Made by a program: the position numbers and the translations under genes. The notes under the pieces are model-generated. The model was given only the letters and a program-made list of their open reading frames with translations. It had not been told where the DNA came from and did not search any database. A stretch of 64,000 nucleotides of DNA, taken from NCBI RefSeq assembly GCF_027580225.2, contig NC_073343.2:1240001-1304000 (forward strand), written 5' to 3'. This document shows positions 58,581 through 64,000 of the stretch, piece by piece (the stretch's first letter is position 1; each line of letters begins with the position of its first letter). The stretch is from Misgurnus anguillicaudatus (Eukaryota > Chordata > Actinopteri > Cypriniformes > Cobitidae).

Positions 58581-60887
58581 AAATGTATACAATGTCTATT
58601 TCACATTGTAGGTTTTTCTGGTGTTGTTGAGACTTTGAGACAGAGCCGGGTTTGCAGTTATCAGCTTGTTTCCCAAGCAGAACATCTCTGTAATGGGATG
58701 GGAGTAGTGTTCAAAGCTGTTAATATCACTATGCCCACAGGACTGATAAGATACTGACAAATGTGAAGAGGTCTCTTTAAGGAGAATGGAAAATCGCTTT
58801 TTCTTTGATCTATTTTTACGATATCGCTAATGCGGCCTATAAAAAGAGATTTATTCATCTTTTATGAGTTTCATTTTGCATTCAGACGTCTTTTAAAAAG
58901 ACTTATTTAAGTTTGCCACCCATCTACACTGAGTACAGCATTTCATTTTCTCATCCGCATCAAGTTTTTCATTATTTCTGCTTATACTTGGGGTTAAAGA
59001 TTATATCGGCGTATTACAACGGTGTTACATTTTTAAGTAACTGAAGTAGATGAATAAATCTAATCCCTTTCTTTTCTCTATAGCTGTTATTCATCCATGC
59101 TCTTAAAAGGGCTTTTGTGTGTCTCTTTTCAATCTGTCAGGTCTTATTTGCTGCTGAGTTGTCCTTAGTATTTTGTAGCTGTTTTATTTTGCCCTTTCTC
59201 CTGGTGTTTCAAGAGGGTTTAAGTAAAGAGAAGTTTCTGGCCCTTGACCTGGGATTTTTGAAGATGTGGCAGTGACTGTAAAGCCAAGGACCTGTGGCGG
59301 TGCCTGTCAGTCTCGGGTCGATCCAGACCACCCCAAACCATCACTATGGGACGGGAAGTCCACATACAGAGGCCCTCTCATTTTCAGAGGATCTTCCTGC
59401 AATGATTGTCAGGACTTGTATAGCTTGCTCTGGAAACACCTCTGATATGCAAAATGCTTCCTGTGAACAAGTTTTTGTTTGACATGGGAAGCATTTAGCG
59501 TTGAACAATAGCGGATGTTTAGACATGCCAAGATGTCTTTTGTGAATGATTGCTTCTGGAAGAAAAGGATTGGACTTTAAGTTTGCTTTGTGTGTCTGTA
59601 AGTGGTCGGATTGCAATAAATACAATCGATTTTCAAATGACTAACATTGTTTAATACAAATGTGATGAATATTCAAGTATAACTTGTTTCCATTGTGTTG
59701 CCACGTGGTTTCTAAATGTGTATTTAGTGGACAATGTGATAGCATGGGGGCTTTAAGGAGGTTGAAGAACCCTCGAGCAATGCACGGTTTACTAACAACA
59801 TCTGCGTATTTAAAACTCTACGGACAATCGATATAAAACGTGCCTATAAGGTTGCCTTACGAACCCAGAAATTTAAATGCATCAAGGATAGTTTAAATCT
59901 CTCCCAGACCACAGATTAAAGTGTTCAAGTGTCATAATATCTTTATAGGAAGATCGTCTTCTGGTATGTAAGTAACATCTGTGGTACATCTGCTTGGAAG
60001 ATCCGCCTCCACCCGTTCATTTTAGTGACGTTCCAGACTGAGATGCCACAGATGTGCCGTTGTGGTGAAACCCCTGCAGAAACCGCTTTCCTGTAAAGAG
60101 CGCGAGTTACAGTATAACCACGGGAAAAATGTTCCCACGAGCTTGCCCTTCCATCAAATATGTGGCCTGTTATGAGTGACCCGACATACGGTGCATTACG
60201 AATAAGGCCAACCATAACAAAAGTTTATCTGAAAGTCAGTATGTGGAGTAAAATGAGATAAATAGCGAACACCGAGAATATGTCAATATTGTCGTGAGCA
60301 GATAAGTGTGGGGGTTAATGAGACATCTGTTAATACTGTTTTTAGATGTTGTGAAGGCTCAGACTTTAATGCTTTTTTTGGCACGGTGTGTGCGTGCGCG
60401 CGCGTGTGTGTTTTCTTCCAACCTCTACTTTATTTTAAGGAGGTCATGAAAAATGATTTAGGTCCAGATATAATACATTCTGGAAGATTTGAGTCTTCTC
60501 CAGATCAAATAAATCTTGCCTTTTTTACTGTAGCAAAAGATTTTAGCTATTGTATCTGTTATTTATTTTTTTTATTTTTTTGAAGATGTGTTCTGGGTTT
60601 TAAATAGGTTATTATTATAAAAATAATTACTTCTGTAGGACTTCTGTAAGCCATTTGTTGGTTTATTGTATTGAAAACTAGAAACACACCACAACAGTAA
60701 GCTCCTGAAGAGAAAAATCAGATTAAAAATCACTTTTACTGTCTGAAATGGCATTTAATGTCATAATATTGGAGCTGAATTTAAAAAAAAATAGGGGAGA
60801 GCAGGGGCCGATAGTTTGGTGGTTATATTAACTTGCATTTATTAATTTCTGAAGATGAAATTTTGATAGACGATCTTCCTATATACG
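58581..60887. other. Intron 1, largely non-repetitive
   Basis: The longest repeat-poor stretch of the intron. 59270-59480 and 59940-60220 have mixed composition without coding signals, so enhancers are possible. A short alternating GTGCGTGCGCGCGCGTGTG run lies near 60388. Confidence 0.4.
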
Positions 60888-60889
60888 TA

Positions 60890-62081
60890 CACTCACCTAA
60901 AGGATTATTAGGAACACCATACTAATACTGTGTTTGACCCCCTTTCGCCTTCAGAACTGCCTTAATTCTACGTGGCATTGATTCAACAAGGTGCTGAAAG
61001 CATTCTTTAGAAATGTTGGCCCATATTGATAGGATACCATCTTGCAGTTGATGTAGATTTGTGGGATGCAAATCCAGAGCACGAAGCTACCGTTCCACCA
61101 CATCCCAAATATGCTCTAAAGGGTTGAGATCTGGTGACTGTGGGGGCCATTTTAGGACAGTGAACTCATCGTCATGTTCAAGAAACCAATTTGAAATGAT
61201 TCGAGCTTTGTGACATGGTGCATGATCCTGCTGGAAGGAGCCATCAGTGGATGGGTACATGGTGGTTATAAAGGGATGGACATGATCAGAAACAATGCTC
61301 AGGTAGGCCGTGGCATTTAAACAATGCCGAATTGGCACTAAGGGGCCTAAAGTGTGGCAAGAAAACATCCCCCACACCATTACACCACCTCACCAGCCTG
61401 CACAGTGGTAACAAGGCATGATGGATCTATGTTCTCGTTCTGTTTACGTCAAATTCTGATCTGAATGTCTCAAGATTCATCAGACCAGGCAACATTTTTT
61501 CAGTCTTCAACTGTCTAATTTTGGTGAGCTCGTGCAAATTGTAGCCTCTTTTTGCTATTTGTAGTGGAGATAAGTGGTACCCGGTGGGGTTTTCTGCTGT
61601 TGTAGCCCATCCGCCTCAAGGTTGTGCGTGTTGTTGCTTCACAAATGCTTTGCTGCATACCTCGGTTGTAACGAGTGGTTATTTCAGTCAAAGTTGCTCT
61701 TTTATCAGCTTGAATGAGTCGGCCCATTCTCCTCTGACCTCTAGCATCAACAAGGCATTTTTGCCCACAGGACTGTTGCATACTGGACCCTTTTCACACC
61801 ACTCTTTGTAAACCCTAGAAATGGTTGTGCGTGAAAATCCCAGTAACTGAGCAGATTGTGAAATACTCAGACCGGCATGTCTGGCACCAACAACCATGCC
61901 ACGCTCAAATTTGCTTAAATCATCTTTCTTTCCCATTCTGACATTCAGTTTGGAGTTCAGGATATTGTCTTGACCAGGACCACACCCGTAAATGCATTGA
62001 AGCAACTGCAATGTGACTGGTTGATTAGATAATTGCATTAATGAGAAATTGAACAGGTGTTCCTAATAATCCTTTAGGTGA

Positions 62082-62084
<3 letters not shown>
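60890..62084 (-). mobile_element. Full-length Tc1-like DNA transposon, inactivated
   Basis: The element is 1195 bp, bounded by perfect 29-bp terminal inverted repeats (60890-60918 and 62056-62084) that begin CACTCACCTAAAGG. It is flanked by TA on both sides (60888-60889 and 62085-62086), the Tc1/mariner target duplication. The right flank runs straight into a (TA)n microsatellite. A transposase reading frame with frameshifts and stops occupies the minus strand. Intact TIRs mean it could in principle still have been moved by a related transposase. Confidence 0.93.
60922..61936 (-). pseudogene. Tc1-family transposase pseudogene
   Basis: The frame begins MGKKDDLSKFERG at 61936 and ends at TAG 60922-60924, about 338 codons, the normal Tc1 transposase length. 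The N-terminal part keeps the paired-like helix-turn-helix region (ISQSAQLLGFSRTTISRVY). The middle keeps ARGQRR and KKRLQFARAH. The WSDES block holds the first catalytic Asp, QQDHAPCH the second and NPLEHIWD the Glu. It is broken by a frameshift near 61760-61785, stops at 61515-61517 and 61500-61502, a second frameshift between about 61500 and 61380, and a stop at 61087-61089. Thirty-six residues separate the second Asp and the Glu, against 34 in canonical Tc1. It cannot make a functional enzyme. Confidence 0.92.

Positions 62085-62127
<43 letters not shown>
62085..62127. repeat. (TA)n microsatellite
   Basis: About 21 TA repeats lie against the right end of the Tc1 element, followed by a T-run of about 16. 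The Tc1 TA target duplication merges with this array. It may be a pre-existing target, or it may have grown from the duplicated TA. Confidence 0.95.
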
Positions 62128-62131
<4 letters not shown>

Positions 62132-62149
62132 TTTTTTTTTTTGAAGAAA

Positions 62150-63574
62150 ATAACAAACAACTAAACATTGACCTCCACTTGAGGCATTTCTCAAAATATA
62201 TTATTTTCTGTTCCACTGAAAAAATAAGCTATTTACGGTTTTTAATTAAATGAAGGTAAAAAAAATGTTGATGGAGTATTTATTTTTGCGTGAGCTATAA
62301 CAGACGATAGTTTGTGTGGAAAGTACCGCCTCAATTTTTTGCAAAAACAGGCGTAATTGTAATCTGTTTCCACATGATATGCCGAAGTGATGTTTGTAAG
62401 CGGAGGTTGGAGCCATTGGCAACAACAACATTAATGGAGCAAATGGTGTTGTATGTCACTATCAGTGTTTTCATGTAGACACAGTTGGACAGATCTGGGC
62501 GTGGATAGTGTTCCGGGTCAGACGCCCTTTCCTCACCCTGCTGATGTCACTGATTGAGGAGACGGACGATCAGACGTCCGTGTGTCCCCTCCCGGAGAGA
62601 GACAAATAAGCATGGCTGTAAAAACAGTGTAGCCACATTGACAGTCCCAGCTGCTGTGATCATTTTCTGTTGATGATGTCATGCTAGGGTCAAAGGGCAC
62701 AGCATGTAGGGTCACTCGGAGGGGATGATGTGTGGGTAGAAGAAGACAAAAAAATGAATATTAAGGATTTGTGTGCAGATCACAGGAAGTGCAAATGGCC
62801 GTGCTGGGAGTTTTGTGTCATTTTGTGTTTTGATGGAGTTCAATATCAAAAGGATTCCATTATTGACAATCGTATTATCTCTCGACCTCTCTCGCCTCGG
62901 TTCTTCTCAGTGCTTGTTCTCTCTCACACACACGCACTGTTCGTCTGTATTTGTGTAACATGATAGCGCGTTTCATTATGCATTCAGTCTTAAGTATGCA
63001 CTGATACTGATGGATGCGTAATTGCATTGTATAATGCCTGAAACCACAATTAAATGATCAGTTAACCCCAAAATCTGTCATTATTTAATGGCTCTCATAT
63101 CTGTCCAAAGCAATATGTGCTTATTATTTATGCGAAACCCAAGTAAAAATTTTTGAAGATCATTTATCTAGATCTTTACCAAACAACAACAGTTTCTGGT
63201 GTGTCATAGACAGTTCATAAACTACGATTGCCAATTTCTCCTTTGAACCAAAATAATGAGTTTGAAACAACATGAACACGAGTAAATTATGTTAGAATTT
63301 TGTTGCTTTAGCGTACTATTCCAAAAGCGGGCGGCGGGGACGTGTACGGTACCTAAGGGTGTTTCCAAAGGCCGTTGTTGTACCTTATAAATGAAGTCAG
63401 GTGTGGTGAAGCGATTTCTTTAAGATGCCAAAGAATGCATTAAAATAAAATGTTAAATTGTTCTCGGATATCTACATAGAAGGTATGTGGTTTATTAAGT
63501 GCAAAAATTATACAGAGAGGTTTTATATGTTACAGGTTTACATTTACAACCCTTGGTCTGTTATTACCTTATTT
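62150..63574. other. Intron 1, mostly unique
   Basis: 62470-62720 is a mixed-composition block containing GGGTCAAAGGGCA at 62687-62699, close to a DR1 nuclear-receptor half-site pair. No exon seen. Confidence 0.35.
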
Positions 63575-63708
63575 CAGGGGTGGGGAACCCTGGTCCTGGA
63601 GGGCCACTGTCCTTCAGAGTTTAGTTCCAACCCTAATTAAACACAAAAGTCTTCAGGATTACTTGGAAATAAAATTCAGGTGTGTTTGATTAAGGTTGGA
63701 ACTAAACC
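63575..63708. mobile_element. CAGGGGTGGGGAAC hAT-like MITE, truncated
   Basis: CAGGGGTGGGGAACCCTGG and TCCAACCCTAATTAAACAC open a fish MITE I recognise. The paired arm TGTTTGATTAAGGTTGGAAC follows. The right terminus is replaced by the next repeat. Confidence 0.65.
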
Positions 63709-63711
63709 TTT

Positions 63712-64000
63712 GCTGCGTCCGAAACCACCTACTTCATACTATATAGTACGCGAAAAGCGGTAGGGGAGGCGAGTAGCATGTCCGAATACATAGTATTCGA
63801 AAAACAGTATGCGAAAAGTACCCGGATGACCTACTACATCCGGTTAGATTTTGCAGTGTGCATACGATGGACACTTCACTATCCCATGATGCCCCGGAAG
63901 AGGAGTTATCCAACGAAGAAGAAGAGGCATGCGGCTGTTTTCGCACTGAAATGAAATGACGTGATGACAACGTATGTCACGTGATGTATCAACATGGCGG
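63712..64000. mobile_element. TGCGTCCGAAACCACCTACTT repeat, cut by the window end
   Basis: Short inverted strings (CATACTATATAGTA, TACATAGTATTCG, AACAGTATGCG) match a fish hAT-like repeat I recall. Only the left part is present. Confidence 0.5.

Larger units (their letters stand above)
50028..64000 (+). other. emilin1 intron 1 (5' part, runs off the window)
   Basis: The intron starts at the GTAACT donor at 50028. No exon encoding an NWCAYV-type EMI start was found in the remaining 14 kb, so intron 1 must extend past the window if the gene is intact. It contains a (CA)n repeat, TTAA- and hAT-type MITEs, a V-SINE, a dead Tc1 element and several non-repetitive stretches. Its extent is inferred from the exon call. 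Confidence 0.55.

Overview
The window looks like teleost nuclear DNA, most probably from a cyprinid-like fish. It is AT-rich, has no compact gene array, and is packed with short foldback transposons, V-SINE-type SINEs, hAT-like and Tc1-like elements and tetranucleotide satellites, in combinations I know from zebrafish and carp relatives. The species cannot be fixed from the sequence alone. Family names below rest on recalled consensus features, not on a search.

Only one protein-coding gene is supported. A first coding exon at 49882-50027 (+) encodes a signal peptide and the short linker that precedes the EMI domain in EMILIN-1. It ends in a CAG|GTAACT splice donor, and the rest of the window (50028-64000) reads as its first intron, with no EMI-domain exon in view. 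The leader upstream carries at least two upstream ORFs. Everything before about 49.3 kb shows no recognised gene, apart from two weak spliced-exon candidates (20621-20682 + and 32393-32516 -).

Layout: 1-2.5 kb, nested TTAA-flanked MITEs. 3.16-5.49 kb, an 86-bp tandem repeat with a 364-bp higher-order repeat. 7.4-9.5 kb, small MITEs. 9.94-11.85 kb, a 1.9-kb repeat with alternating modules, each holding a CTCF-like motif. 11.87-15.7 kb, TIR/foldback elements. 19.3-20.1 kb, a 0.77-kb hairpin. 21.7-23.3 kb, a CTGT satellite. 23.3-25.3 kb, inverted repeats with three nested insertions. 26-31 kb, more MITEs. 33.9-35.3 kb, a foldback host holding three TTAA insertions. 35.5-43.4 kb, several foldbacks including nested ones. 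44.6-47.5 kb, MITEs plus a V-SINE split by a hAT-like MITE. 49.3-50.0 kb, emilin1 promoter, leader and exon 1. 50-64 kb, intron with MITEs, a second V-SINE and a dead full-length Tc1 element at 60890-62084.

The clearest pattern is the mobile-element record. Many insertions keep exact target-site duplications (TTAA, TA, TAA, or 8 bp), and several sit inside other repeats whose uninterrupted copies are also in the window. Insertion sites and relative ages can therefore be read directly.
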